Assembly: GCA_035949375.1 (NCBI GenBank)
Contig: DASZIG010000007.1
Span: forward strand, 1 to 64,000
Origin: Gp13-AA77 sp035949375
GTDB lineage: Bacteria > Acidobacteriota > Terriglobia > UBA7540
DNA: 64,000 nt
Direction of reading: 5' to 3'
In this document: positions 1 to 8,305 of the stretch, piece after piece
How positions within the stretch are numbered: the stretch's first letter is position 1
Layout of the letters: every line of letters begins with the position of its first letter
Position numbers and translations under genes: made by a program
The notes under the pieces: generated by a model
Databases searched by the model: none
Seen by the model: only the letters and a program-made list of their open reading frames with translations
What the model was told of the DNA's origin: nothing

Positions 1-97
1 AACCTCTACGCGGAACGTCTTCTTGTAATCTCCGGCGTGGATGGCACACGCACCGCCCTGGTGCTGATTCCAAGGTTTGCGATCCTACCGGGACCGC

Positions 98-1789
98 TCA
101 GACATTACCACGCTTCATCTCGCCGAGCAGGTGATCGCAGGACCGGACGGCCAGGGTCATGATGCTGAGGGTGGGATTCTGGCAGGCGCTGGAGGTGAAT
201 CCGGCGCCGTCCATCACGAAGAGGTTGCTGATGTCGTGCGACTGCTGGAATTGATTGAGCACGGATTTCTTGGGATCGCTTCCCATGCGCGCGATGCCGA
301 GCTCGTGAATGGCGTAACCGGGCACGCGGTCCGGAAACGCGAACGTTTTGACGTTCTTCGCGCCCGCAGCTTCCATCATCTGCCCGGCCGAATCGCGCAT
401 GTCCTGAATCATGGCTTTTTCGTTCTCGCCATAGCTCATGTGAATGTGCAGCACGGGAATGCCGAAGGTGTCGGTCACGCTCGGATCAATGGCGACGTAG
501 TTCTCCCAGCGCGCCAGGCATTCGCCGAAGCCGCCGATACCGACCGTCGTGACCGGCTCCCGCAGGGCGCGCTTGAAAGCGTCGCCAAAGCCGGCGGCGC
601 TCCAATTGAAGTTGGTGTCGCCTTCACCCTCGTAGCCATAACCGCGAATGAAGTTTTTGGAGCGCTCGCCGCCGGGCAGATTCCGGAAGCGCGCCACGTA
701 GATGCCGCAAGGACGGTTGGGGCCGTCGGCAGAGAGATTCCCGGGCAGGTCGGGAAATTCGCCCTGGGCTCCGCCGCCCACCCAGACGTGGTCCATCAGG
801 TAGTGGCCGAGGACCCCGCTCGAGTTGGCAAGGCCGTTCGGATATTGGCGGCTCGCGGAATTGAGCAGAATACGGACGGATTCGAGCGATTGGGCGCAGA
901 GAACTACAGCGCGCGCGTACACCTCGCGCGGCTGGCGAGTGACACGGTCGACGTAGAGCACGCCGCGGGCGCGATTGCGGTCCGTATCCATGAGGACCTG
1001 GTACCCCATGGCGTTCGGGATCAGCGTACAGCGGCCGGTCGAGCGCGCGTCCGCTACAGTCGTGAAGACCGAATTGAAGTAGGAATGCGTCACGCAGCCG
1101 CGGTCGCACGGTCCGCAATAATGGCAAGGCGCGCGGCCGTTCGTCGGGCGGGTGTTGTTAGCCGTGCGGGTGGGCGTCACCGTCCAGCCGAGCTTCTGCT
1201 TCACGCGCGTGCGGAACCGTGTTTCGCCGCAGGTGAGTCCCATATCCGGCTGGAACCTGCCATCGGGGATCTGGGGAACGCCCTCGGCGCGCCCCGCCAC
1301 ACCCACGTACTCTTCCACCAGGTCGTAGTAAGGCTCCAGATCCTTGTAACTGAGCGGCCAGTCCTCGCCATAGCCGTCGTGGGAGGCAGCCTTCAGGTCG
1401 TAATCGCTCAGGCGCAGGGCCACGCGGCCCCAGACGTTGGTGCGTCCGCCCACCACGCGCAGCCGTCCCTGCCAACTGAAGGGCATGCCCGCGGGCGTGG
1501 TGTAAGGCTCCTCGAGATCGTTCGCGAACCAGTCGTAGGTGTATTCGTTGCAGGAATCGAGCTGGGATTGGATGGGCCGCGTCTTGCGGAGGAACTCCGG
1601 CGAGAGATCCCGGTACTTGAGAGCGAACGGAGGCTTGTGCTCGCGAAAATCCTCGTCGCCATGATCGCGTCCGCAGTCCACGATCGCAACCTTCAGGCCG
1701 CCCTCGGAGAGGCGCTTGGCAGCCCAGCCGCCCGACGCGCCCGAGCCTACTACGATTGCGTCATAGGTAGAATCTGAGGTTTTCGCCAT
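98..1789 (-). CDS. GMC family FAD-dependent oxidoreductase (large subunit)
   Basis: 563 aa. Residues 10-40 form a Rossmann FAD-binding start with GSGASGG at 15-21 and an acidic residue after the second strand. A cysteine cluster CHYCGPCDRGC lies at 222-232; in FAD glucose/gluconate-type dehydrogenases a comparable cluster holds an iron-sulfur centre. The C-terminal GMC part has HELGIARMG and NPTLSIMTLAVRS. It should oxidise a sugar or alcohol and pass electrons to a membrane acceptor. The normal partner, a Tat-exported small subunit, is encoded on the other strand at 2664, beyond a decayed toxin-antitoxin locus, so the usual operon appears broken. The enzyme itself has no signal peptide and would be carried out by the partner. 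The exact substrate cannot be told. Bases 1-97, downstream of its stop, show nothing I can assign. Confidence 0.93.
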   Translation of the reverse strand: MAKTSDSTYDAIVVGSGASGGWAAKRLSEGGLKVAIVDCGRDHGDEDFREHKPPFALKYRDLSPEFLRKTRPIQSQLDSCNEYTYDWFANDLEEPYTTPAGMPFSWQGRLRVVGGRTNVWGRVALRLSDYDLKAASHDGYGEDWPLSYKDLEPYYDLVEEYVGVAGRAEGVPQIPDGRFQPDMGLTCGETRFRTRVKQKLGWTVTPTRTANNTRPTNGRAPCHYCGPCDRGCVTHSYFNSVFTTVADARSTGRCTLIPNAMGYQVLMDTDRNRARGVLYVDRVTRQPREVYARAVVLCAQSLESVRILLNSASRQYPNGLANSSGVLGHYLMDHVWVGGGAQGEFPDLPGNLSADGPNRPCGIYVARFRNLPGGERSKNFIRGYGYEGEGDTNFNWSAAGFGDAFKRALREPVTTVGIGGFGECLARWENYVAIDPSVTDTFGIPVLHIHMSYGENEKAMIQDMRDSAGQMMEAAGAKNVKTFAFPDRVPGYAIHELGIARMGSDPKKSVLNQFQQSHDISNLFVMDGAGFTSSACQNPTLSIMTLAVRSCDHLLGEMKRGNV

Positions 1790-1890
1790 GTTTCACCCCA
1801 CAGGCAAGCCGCCGCCAGAAACGCTGCCAGGATGCTCAGGTCGGCTGATAGTGCGGTAGAATATCACAAGGCACTTGAGGAGTATGCACC

Positions 1891-1989
1891 ATGAATGTCA
1901 CCCTGGCCGCCGAGATCGAAAATCGAGTTGACTCGCGCGCATTGAGGCCAGGAAGGAAGCGTAGCGTCGAATGGGCCGCGCACGTATGA
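1891..1989 (+). CDS. 32-codon leader ORF or antitoxin remnant
   Basis: An ATG preceded by a good GAGGAG ribosome site opens a 32-residue frame starting MNVTLAAEIENRV, which resembles the first strand and helix of CopG/VapB-like antitoxins and then turns into unrelated basic residues. Its stop overlaps the start of the UPF0175 gene as ATGA at 1986-1989. It may be the stump of an older antitoxin or a translationally coupling leader. The similarity is judged by eye only. Confidence 0.35.
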   Translation: MNVTLAAEIENRVDSRALRPGRKRSVEWAAHV

Positions 1990-2237
1990 GTCAAATCACC
2001 CTCTTCATACCGGATGAGATTCTGCTCGCCTTGAAGGCCACGCCAGATGTCCTCGCGTCGAGGATTCGTTTCGCTGCGGCCGTAAAGCTCTACGAGATGG
2101 GCCAGCTTTCATCGGGCGCAGCGGCCCAGCTTGCCGACGTGCCCAAGCCATATTTCCTCACTCATCTGGCGGATTATGGCGTCAACACGTTCGACCTCAG
2201 CGAAGAGGAGCTGATCCACGACCTCAAGAACGCTTGA
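1986..2237 (+). CDS. UPF0175 family antitoxin-like protein
   Basis: 83 aa from the ATG at 1986 (an ATG at 1971 would add five residues; the later one is preferred because it overlaps the upstream small frame as ATGA). It begins MSQITLFIPDE and has the UPF0175 pattern: a beta strand, a helix with LYEMGQLSSGAAAQLADV, a presumed helix-turn-helix, then FDLSEEELIHDL at the end. UPF0175 proteins usually sit next to DUF3368 PIN-like toxins, and here the next gene is a broken member of that family. The product looks intact and may be a DNA-binding antitoxin that has outlived its toxin. Confidence 0.85.
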   Translation: MSQITLFIPDEILLALKATPDVLASRIRFAAAVKLYEMGQLSSGAAAQLADVPKPYFLTHLADYGVNTFDLSEEELIHDLKNA

Positions 2238-2241
2238 AGCG

Positions 2242-2552
2242 ATCTGCGATGCTTCGCCAATCCAACACTTGCACCAGACTGGTTTCCTGCATCTGCTTGC
2301 CGAGTTTTATTCCCGAACCCTGGTCCCGCCTGCGGTCGTGGAAGAGTTAGAGCGCGGCAGGGCGATTGGTGTCGATTTACCGGACGTCCGCGCACTGCCC
2401 TGGCTGACGATCCAGGCCCCGGAAGGATTGGAGAGAGTGCCCATGGCGGCGTCAATTCCCCGGATCGAGCCTGTGCTGGCACTTCTTCATCGTTTGGGAT
2501 TTCGCTTATCTGCGAAAACGCGCGCGGAGTCCTCAGACAGTCTGGCGAATGA
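2242..2552 (+). pseudogene. Degenerate DUF3368/PIN-like toxin
   Basis: The reading frame starting ICDASPIQHLHQTGFLHLL and continuing through LVPPAVVEELERGR is a clear DUF3368 N-terminus, but there is no start codon: GCG stands where a GTG or ATG would be expected at 2239-2241, and no in-frame start occurs before a TTG at 2269 inside the first helix. The centre of the protein, roughly 60 residues carrying the acidic and DDR-like residues of the family, is missing between the segments near residues 65 and 75. At 2528-2531 one base is lost: the normal end VLRQSGE and its stop at 2550-2552 lie in a different frame. Three independent lesions argue for a true pseudogene rather than a sequencing error. 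Confidence 0.75.
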
Positions 2553-2663
2553 CCACAGGGCCATGTTGCTCCGGAAAACCGCATCAGGCGACGCGATCCT
2601 GATGGCCGCAGAAAACAACGAGTGATAGACTTGGCCGAGACCTGAGGCGCGTGAGGAGGCCCG

Positions 2664-3395
2664 ATGAAGGACGAGAATCCGATCTTCCGGTTTGCCCGCG
2701 GACGCGAGGGCTTGAGCCGCCGCCAGATGGTTCAGCGCCTGATCGGGACCGCCGGAGGCGGCGCGGCCCTGGTTTCGCTCGGTCCGCTGGCGCCCGCTAC
2801 CGGTGATGGCCCGTCGACACGTTCGGTCGGGCACCCTGGCGCACATGGGGCGGAGCACCAGGCCGAGGCGTCGGGATCGGCGCCTGCCGCCAACGCTGGA
2901 GACTGGTCGCCCGCGTTCCTCGAAGCCCATCAGAACCAGACCCTGATCGTGCTCGGCGAGCGAATCATCCCGGGATCGAGCCGCGCTCAGGTCAACCGTA
3001 TGATTGACCTGCTGCTGACAGCGGACACGCAACAGAACCAACGCAAGTTCCTGGAGTCGCTTTCGGCCTTTGACGCCGAAGCCATCGCGCGTCACCGCCA
3101 GCCTTTCCTGAGCCTGACCGGGGAGCAGCAGATTGCCATTCTGACCACTGCCTCGACGGGGGAATCGGGTCAGAAGGCCTCGGATGGCGATTGGAATCCG
3201 TGGGCCGGGTCGTCTTCTTCTGCGACTTCTGCCAGTGAATCCCCGCTGACTCTCCGCGATCATTTTGACAACATCAAAGACTGGGTGGCGCGATCGTATT
3301 ACTCCTCCGAGATCGGCTTGCGGGAGCTTGGCTGGACGGGCCGGGTGGCCTGGGACAGTTTCCCAAGCTGCGAGCACCCGGACGGCCACGCGTGA
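2664..3395 (+). CDS. Gluconate 2-dehydrogenase subunit 3 family protein
   Basis: 243 aa with a Tat-like leader (SRRQMVQRLIG, then a Gly/Ala-rich hydrophobic stretch, residues 16-45). The rest fits the subunit 3 family: TLIVLGERIIPGSS near residue 93, a helical middle, and the C-terminal block FDNIKDWVARSYYSSEIGLRELGW cut here to FDNIKDWVARSYYSSEIGL. Members act as the exported chaperone-like small subunit of GMC dehydrogenases, carrying the flavin subunit through the Tat pore. Its partner is the GMC gene at 98-1789 on the opposite strand. A good ribosome site (GAGGAGG) precedes the ATG. Confidence 0.87.
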   Translation: MKDENPIFRFARGREGLSRRQMVQRLIGTAGGGAALVSLGPLAPATGDGPSTRSVGHPGAHGAEHQAEASGSAPAANAGDWSPAFLEAHQNQTLIVLGERIIPGSSRAQVNRMIDLLLTADTQQNQRKFLESLSAFDAEAIARHRQPFLSLTGEQQIAILTTASTGESGQKASDGDWNPWAGSSSSATSASESPLTLRDHFDNIKDWVARSYYSSEIGLRELGWTGRVAWDSFPSCEHPDGHA

Positions 3396-3425
3396 ACGTG
3401 TTCAGCAGGCGCGAGGTCTGAACGC

Positions 3426-3878
3426 ATGGCCACGGGCGTCCTCCGCCGGCGGCTCTTCTGGGTGGTGTCGCGCCTGGCGTTCGGAATTTACCAGCGCTTC
3501 CCGGTCTTCGGAACGCTGCGCTCATCGCTCGGAATCATTCACCGCGGCGGGAACTACCTCGCAATCGATCGCAGCGACGGCCGTGGACTCGGACTTCCGG
3601 GCGGCCTCGCCCGGCGGCGGGAGACGGACGAGGAAACTCTGAAGCGGGAGATTGCGGAGGAGACCGGGCTCTCCGTCACCAGCCTCGAGTTCGTTTTCCG
3701 CCTTTCTATCTCGGAGCCGATCCCGTCCAGTATCGCGGTGTTCCGTGCCGCCGTCGAGGGCGAGCTTCGCGACTCCTGGGAAGGCGTGCCGCGATGGGTC
3801 ACGCTCTCCGAGTTGCGCTCGCGCATCACCGTGAGTCAACGCCTGATCGTCGAGCAACTGCAGAATCGGACCTTCTAG
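3426..3878 (+). CDS. NUDIX hydrolase
   Basis: 150 aa. The Nudix box is complete at residues 60-82: G60, E66, and REIAEETGL at 74-82 give GX5EX7REUXEEXGU exactly, so the metal-binding helix and its catalytic glutamates are present. It should hydrolyse a nucleoside diphosphate linked to another group; the substrate is not shown. The first 30 residues are basic and hydrophobic, perhaps an amphipathic helix. It begins 31 bp after the subunit 3 gene and could be cotranscribed. Its stop shares a CTAG with the stop of the convergent S41 protease gene, so the two genes end on the same four bases. Confidence 0.92.
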   Translation: MATGVLRRRLFWVVSRLAFGIYQRFPVFGTLRSSLGIIHRGGNYLAIDRSDGRGLGLPGGLARRRETDEETLKREIAEETGLSVTSLEFVFRLSISEPIPSSIAVFRAAVEGELRDSWEGVPRWVTLSELRSRITVSQRLIVEQLQNRTF

Positions 3879-5677
3879 CGGCCTCGGGGCAGAGCGCGCT
3901 CCAGGCCTCCGGACGCCGCCGGTTGTTTTGCCGCCCTTTCGCCCGGCGCGGGCTTCAGCAGCGCCGGGATGCGTCCGAAGAGCGCGGACGCGCCCTGCAC
4001 CTGGGGATCGCCTTCGATCGCCACCTCGTCGCCGATGGTGACGCCGTAGACCAGATCCATCAGTTCGGTGCGGATGCGGAGCTTGAGGTAATCGCGATCG
4101 TGCTCCCAGTAGTTTTCCGGAGCGCGCACGCCCCTCTGGTGTAGAAAATTCTGAAAATCGCCGAGGGTCTGGTCATCGGGCTCGAAGCTGCGCGGGATCT
4201 GCTGGTGAGCGTTGCGGTAGTTGTCGGCGAAATCGGTAAATGCGCCGCGCTGGTCGACGAACTGCACCCAGGGGTCGAGGTCGCGCCCAGGCAGGATGAC
4301 GTCCGGCGTGACGCCGCCGCCGGCCGCCAGAGACCGCCCGTCGTCGGTGATGAATCCGGACGTTTCGCCCGTGCGGCTGGGCGCCATACCCTCGAGCGAG
4401 GTGCCGGGAATGGGGCGCTGGATCGACCGGCCGCTGGGCGTGAAATACTGCGCGACGGTCAGCGCCAGTCCCATCGAGTCGCTGAGCGGCAGGACGTTCT
4501 GCACCACGCCCTTGCCGAAAGTGGGCACGCCCGCGATCACGGCGCGGTCGTGCTCCTCGAGCGCCGCCGCCACCACCTCCGACGCGCTGGCCGTCTCCCC
4601 GTTTACAAGCACCACCAGCGGACCGCGCCAGGCGTGAAAGGGGGGCGGAAGCTCCGCCGTGCGCAGGGTCTCGGGCGGCTGCGCTCGGCCGCGAACGGTG
4701 AGCACCGAGAGCCCCTTGGGCAGGAAGATACTGGCCACACCCAGGGCCGCCTGCACCTGGCCCCCATGGTTGTCGCGCAAGTCGAGGATGACTCCGCGCA
4801 ACGCCTGATCGGCCGCACGGCCCGGATCGGCTGCGCCTGCGTGGTTGCGTCCCGCTGCGCTCGAAGGCGCCCGCGCCGGGCCGGAATCGGACCGGGCTGT
4901 GGGTTGTTCCAGTCCGGCCAGGGCCTCGGATACTTCCTCCGCCGACTTCGACTCGAAGCTCGCGAGGTGTAAGTATCCGATGCCGGGCTGCAGCAGGAAC
5001 GCCTTGTCGACACTGGACTGGTTGACTTCGGCGGGCTTCAGTTCGTACTCCTGGGCCACGATTTTGCCGGGATGAATAACTCCCAGCCGCACGGGTTTTT
5101 CGCGCGCCTGCTGCAGGAGTTGGATCATGGATTGAAAGTCGAGGTCCGCGATGCGGGTTCCGTTGACCTGCACGATCTCGTCGCCGGGCCCGAGGCCGGC
5201 GCGCCCGGAGGGCGAGTCCGGGGCAGCGGAGATCACCAGCAGCTTGCCAATCTGCACGTAAAGAATGGAGCCGAAGCCCATCGCCTGCCCGCTCTGCTGT
5301 TGCTGGAGCTGCTGGAACTGGTCGCGATCGAAAAACGAGGAGAAGGGGTCCAGGGTAGCCAGGCCCTGGCGGATGGCGCCGTCCAGAATCACGTGATCGG
5401 GGTCCGTCGGGTCAAGAGAGTTCGCCTCCAGGGCGGCATAAATACGCGCGATCCTGGTCGCCGAATCGGCCACCGGATCATCGGGGGCGCCCTTATCCGG
5501 GACGGTTGACCCGGAGACCGCCGCCTTCTGCGGGCCGCCCTCCCGGGCCGAGGGCCGGGCGGCCGTGAAGTGGAGGCCGAGCACGATAGCCACGAGCGCC
5601 GCTGCCACCAGCTCACTTCTACGGAAAAAATCCGTCCAACGGCTTGTGCCGGTGCGCCCAAGGCGGTGCAATTGCAT
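3875..5677 (-). CDS. S41 family carboxy-terminal processing peptidase with PDZ domain
   Basis: 600 aa. An N-terminal membrane anchor or signal lies at residues 22-40. A PDZ domain occupies about 129-195 (GLGPGDEIVQVNG). The protease core follows, with GVILDLRDNHGG at 295-306, the catalytic serine in ETASASEVV (Ser364) and the catalytic lysine in PTFGKG (Lys389), spaced as in CtpA/CtpB and the D1 protease. A low-complexity Ala/Gly/Pro insertion at about 260-290 interrupts the core. It would act in the periplasm, cutting proteins near their C-termini. The gene is transcribed alone, towards the NUDIX gene. Confidence 0.93.
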   Translation of the reverse strand: MQLHRLGRTGTSRWTDFFRRSELVAAALVAIVLGLHFTAARPSAREGGPQKAAVSGSTVPDKGAPDDPVADSATRIARIYAALEANSLDPTDPDHVILDGAIRQGLATLDPFSSFFDRDQFQQLQQQQSGQAMGFGSILYVQIGKLLVISAAPDSPSGRAGLGPGDEIVQVNGTRIADLDFQSMIQLLQQAREKPVRLGVIHPGKIVAQEYELKPAEVNQSSVDKAFLLQPGIGYLHLASFESKSAEEVSEALAGLEQPTARSDSGPARAPSSAAGRNHAGAADPGRAADQALRGVILDLRDNHGGQVQAALGVASIFLPKGLSVLTVRGRAQPPETLRTAELPPPFHAWRGPLVVLVNGETASASEVVAAALEEHDRAVIAGVPTFGKGVVQNVLPLSDSMGLALTVAQYFTPSGRSIQRPIPGTSLEGMAPSRTGETSGFITDDGRSLAAGGGVTPDVILPGRDLDPWVQFVDQRGAFTDFADNYRNAHQQIPRSFEPDDQTLGDFQNFLHQRGVRAPENYWEHDRDYLKLRIRTELMDLVYGVTIGDEVAIEGDPQVQGASALFGRIPALLKPAPGERAAKQPAASGGLERALPRGR

Positions 5678-5917
5678 TCATGCCTCCCGCACTATCTTAA
5701 CCGCGAAAGTCGCGCTGCCGCGCGCGGCCTTTCGGGATCGCCCGCATTGGTCGGGATGCGCGGGGCGCGGGGCGGCTTGGCCGGCCGCCAGTATCGAGGG
5801 AAAAGGGGGTGGCGGGCGCCGGATTCGCGTTGATGAATGCTATAGTTTGTAACGGGCCGGGCCCCGGAGGAAGCGCGCGTCGTTCGCGCGAAGGCCGGCG
5901 ATCTCGAGGGAGTAAAC

Positions 5918-6490
5918 ATGGCAATGGGTGCAACCGTTCTGGTGCTCTTGGTGCTGGGTCTCATTGTGGTGGGGGTGCTGCTCTACTTTATTACCCTTTA
6001 CAACGGCCTGGTGCGGCTGAAGAACGATATCGACAAGGCCTGGTCCAACATCGACGTGTTGCTCAAGCAGCGGCACGACGAACTGCCCAAGCTGATCGAG
6101 ACGTGCAAGGGCTACATGCAGTATGAGCAGAAGACCTTTCAGGCAATCACCGAGGCGCGCAGCGCCTACCAGCGCGCCACCACCTTCGAGGGCAAAGCGC
6201 AGGCCGACAACATGCTGAGCGGTGCTCTCAAGAGCTTGTTTGCAGTGGCCGAGAACTACCCGGAACTCAAGGCCAACGCCAATTTCACGCAGTTGCAGGG
6301 CCGCATCACCGATATCGAGGAGAAGGTGGCCGACCGGCGTGAGTTCTTCAATGACGAGGTCAACACCTACAACATCCGGATCCAGCAATTTCCTGACATG
6401 TTCGTGGCTCAGATGATGAAGTTCCAGCAGCGCACCCTCTTCAAGGTCCCGGAGAGCGACCGCAGCGACGTAGAGGTGAAGTTCGCTTAG
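5918..6490 (+). CDS. lemA: LemA family protein
   Basis: 190 aa. One N-terminal transmembrane segment (about residues 5-27) is followed by a long helical LemA domain with YNGLVRLKNDIDKAWSNIDV and the typical end NIRIQQFPDMFVAQMM. A strong ribosome site (GAGGGAG) lies five bases before the ATG. LemA proteins are inner-membrane coiled helices of uncertain function. The next gene, two bases away, encodes a GIDE-domain membrane protein, a common companion, so the two probably form one operon and one complex. Confidence 0.93.
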   Translation: MAMGATVLVLLVLGLIVVGVLLYFITLYNGLVRLKNDIDKAWSNIDVLLKQRHDELPKLIETCKGYMQYEQKTFQAITEARSAYQRATTFEGKAQADNMLSGALKSLFAVAENYPELKANANFTQLQGRITDIEEKVADRREFFNDEVNTYNIRIQQFPDMFVAQMMKFQQRTLFKVPESDRSDVEVKFA

Positions 6491-6492
6491 GC

Positions 6493-7383
6493 ATGCGACT
6501 GATCGGCCTTCTTGCTGCCGGCTTCTGTCTTGGCCTCTATTGCTTCTTCCGGGGCTTTGGTTTCCTGCGCCGCTACCAGGTGCTCGCCGACACGCCCGAG
6601 ACCCCCGTCCGCGGCGTGGCCATGGGCTTCGTCGAGGTTGCGGGTACGGCCGGCGGCGACGAAACCGTGTCGAGCCCCACGACGCACACGCCGTGCTATT
6701 TTTACAAGATCGATATCGATCGATGGAATCAGGACTCGAGGGGCGGCGGCCGTTGGGCCCGGTACGCCAGTGACGCCGACGGCGTGCGATTCTACCTTCA
6801 GGACGAGACGGGCCGCGTCCTGGTGGATGCCCAGGACGCCGAAATCGATCTCCAGGATCCCTGCCAGACCGAAGTCGATGGCGGGTCCTTTCTCCCGAGC
6901 GAAGACGCGGCCACGGCGTCCTTCCTGCCGCCGACACAGGACGCACTACTCGAGTACATCAACCTGGTGGGCTCGGGCTCGCGCACAGCCGCTTTTCAGG
7001 GGGCCGATCCCTCCCTCGAATACCGCGTCAACCCGCCGCGCAAAAGGCCCCGGATGCCCGGCCGCGAATACGCGGGCTCTCCGGAGCGCTACCGCCTGAC
7101 GGAATACTGCATCGTGCCCGGCAAGGCCTATACGGTCTCGGGCACCTGTGCCGCGAACCCGCGCCGGCACGGCGAGCAGGACCGCGATCTGATCCTCAAA
7201 GGCGAAAACGAATCCACCTTCCTGATCTCGGACCAGAGCAAGGCCGACCTCCAAAGTATCCTGGGCTGGCAGACCGGCAAATACATCTTCGGCGGCGCCG
7301 CGCTTTCGGTGGCTGCGGCGGCACTGCTGCTCCAGTCTCTTGGCTGGCTGCAGGTTGATTTCCTCAACGGACTCCTCAAGTAA
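6493..7383 (+). CDS. GIDE-domain membrane protein (LemA partner)
   Basis: 296 aa. Transmembrane segments are predicted at residues 3-20 and about 263-285, with the domain between them carrying VRGVAMGFVEVAGTA, a CYFYKIDIDRW block and a late EYCIVPGKAYTVSGTC block. This is the layout of the GIDE domain of mitochondrial MUL1/Mulan proteins, without the RING finger, so there is no reason to expect ligase activity. It starts two bases after lemA and must be cotranslated with it. Function is unknown; bacterial LemA-GIDE pairs are thought to act at the cell envelope. Confidence 0.82.
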   Translation: MRLIGLLAAGFCLGLYCFFRGFGFLRRYQVLADTPETPVRGVAMGFVEVAGTAGGDETVSSPTTHTPCYFYKIDIDRWNQDSRGGGRWARYASDADGVRFYLQDETGRVLVDAQDAEIDLQDPCQTEVDGGSFLPSEDAATASFLPPTQDALLEYINLVGSGSRTAAFQGADPSLEYRVNPPRKRPRMPGREYAGSPERYRLTEYCIVPGKAYTVSGTCAANPRRHGEQDRDLILKGENESTFLISDQSKADLQSILGWQTGKYIFGGAALSVAAAALLLQSLGWLQVDFLNGLLK

Positions 7384-7401
7384 CCGGGGGCGCCTCCAGA
7401 T

Positions 7402-8067
7402 TCAGTACTTGCGCAGCACGCCGATCACCCGGCCCTGGATTTTCACGTCGCGCGCCGCCACCATAATCGGATCCATGCGGGAATTGGCGGGCTGCAGTCG
7501 GATTTTACCTTTGTCAGGACCTTTGTCCAGGCGGAAGAATCGTTTCAAGGTGGCGTCCGTGCCTTCGATCAGCGCTACCACGATCTCACCATTCTCGGCG
7601 CTCTCGACCCCCTCCACCAGGATGTAGTCGCCGTCGCAGATATGGTCATCGATCATGGAGTCGCCCTTGACGCGCAGCACAAACACCTTGCCGCCCGCGC
7701 GCGCGAAGTCACCGAGCGACAAAGTCTCCGGATTGGCGACGGCTTCCACGGGGCGGCCGGCGGCGATGCGCCCGAGCAGGGGGAACTCCAGAGCGCCGAG
7801 TTCAGCGGCCGTGGCCTTCGCGCCCGGCGCGGTCTTCGTAAAGGGCACGGGACCGGGCAGGGCGACCACGTCAATCGATCGGCTCTGGTTGTAGCCTCGA
7901 CGGATGAAGCCCTTGCGCTCGAGCGTGGCAACGTGCTTGTGCACCGTGGCAAGCGACGAAAGGTCGAGCGAGTGCGCGATCTCTTCGAAGCTGGGCGCGT
8001 ATCCGTTGTGATTGATGAAACCGACCAGAAAGTCGAGCACCTGCTTCTGCCGCTTCGTCAACGCCAT
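7402..8067 (-). CDS. lexA: LexA repressor (SOS regulator, S24 autoprotease)
   Basis: 221 aa from the ATG at 8067, chosen because AGGAGGT lies six bases upstream and the protein then begins MALTKRQKQVLDF as LexA does; an upstream in-frame extension has no family likeness. The winged helix is at residues 1-65. The self-cleavage site is Ala103-Gly104 in IAAGRP, and the catalytic pair is Ser137 (GDSM) and Lys175 (ATLKRF). It represses DNA-damage genes and cleaves itself with RecA filaments. A direct repeat about 70 bp upstream (8138-8155) is a candidate autoregulatory site. Transcribed towards the LemA-GIDE pair. Confidence 0.95.
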   Translation of the reverse strand: MALTKRQKQVLDFLVGFINHNGYAPSFEEIAHSLDLSSLATVHKHVATLERKGFIRRGYNQSRSIDVVALPGPVPFTKTAPGAKATAAELGALEFPLLGRIAAGRPVEAVANPETLSLGDFARAGGKVFVLRVKGDSMIDDHICDGDYILVEGVESAENGEIVVALIEGTDATLKRFFRLDKGPDKGKIRLQPANSRMDPIMVAARDVKIQGRVIGVLRKY

Positions 8068-8137
8068 CAGAACCTCCTCGCGGGAGGGCTCGCCGGACCC
8101 TGGAGCGCGGCGTCGCCATCCGCCAATCGCCATTTTA

Positions 8138-8155
8138 GGCGAATAAAAGGCGAAC
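8138..8155 (-). promoter_or_regulatory. Candidate LexA operator (direct repeat)
   Basis: On the lexA coding strand the sequence reads GTTCGCC, four T/A bases, then TTCGCC; read as spaced half-sites it is GTTC-N7-ATTC, close to the GTTC-N7-GTTC direct repeat known for alphaproteobacterial LexA. It lies about 70 bp upstream of the lexA start, where an autoregulatory site is expected. The acidobacterial LexA box is not something I can confirm from sequence alone. Confidence 0.4.
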
Positions 8156-8165
8156 AGCAAGCGGG

Positions 8166-8305
8166 AAGTGGTCAGTGACAAGTGACGAGTGGCAAGTACC
8201 GCCCCTGGTCCAGAAGGGGGTTGCAGGACAAAGAGCGTGGTTCAGGAAACTCGCCGCCTGTGACTCACCACTTGCCACTGCCATTGAGTCACTTGCCATT
8301 GCTCT
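8166..8305. repeat. Short degenerate repeats of the CAAGTGAC/TGGCAAGT type
   Basis: Between lexA and the MFS gene the + strand has copies of AGTGACAAGTGACGAGTGGC at 8167-8190 and the inverse motif ACTTGCCACT/TCACTTGCCATT at 8270-8305. The inverse copy runs across the MFS stop codon, so the last residues of that protein (NGK) are encoded by repeat DNA. No gene is seen here. Confidence 0.5.

Noticed and set aside
77..1777. 566-codon open frame on the + strand across the GMC gene
   Set aside because: It mirrors the clear GMC oxidoreductase on the other strand and has no family motif; long antisense frames are common in high-GC DNA.
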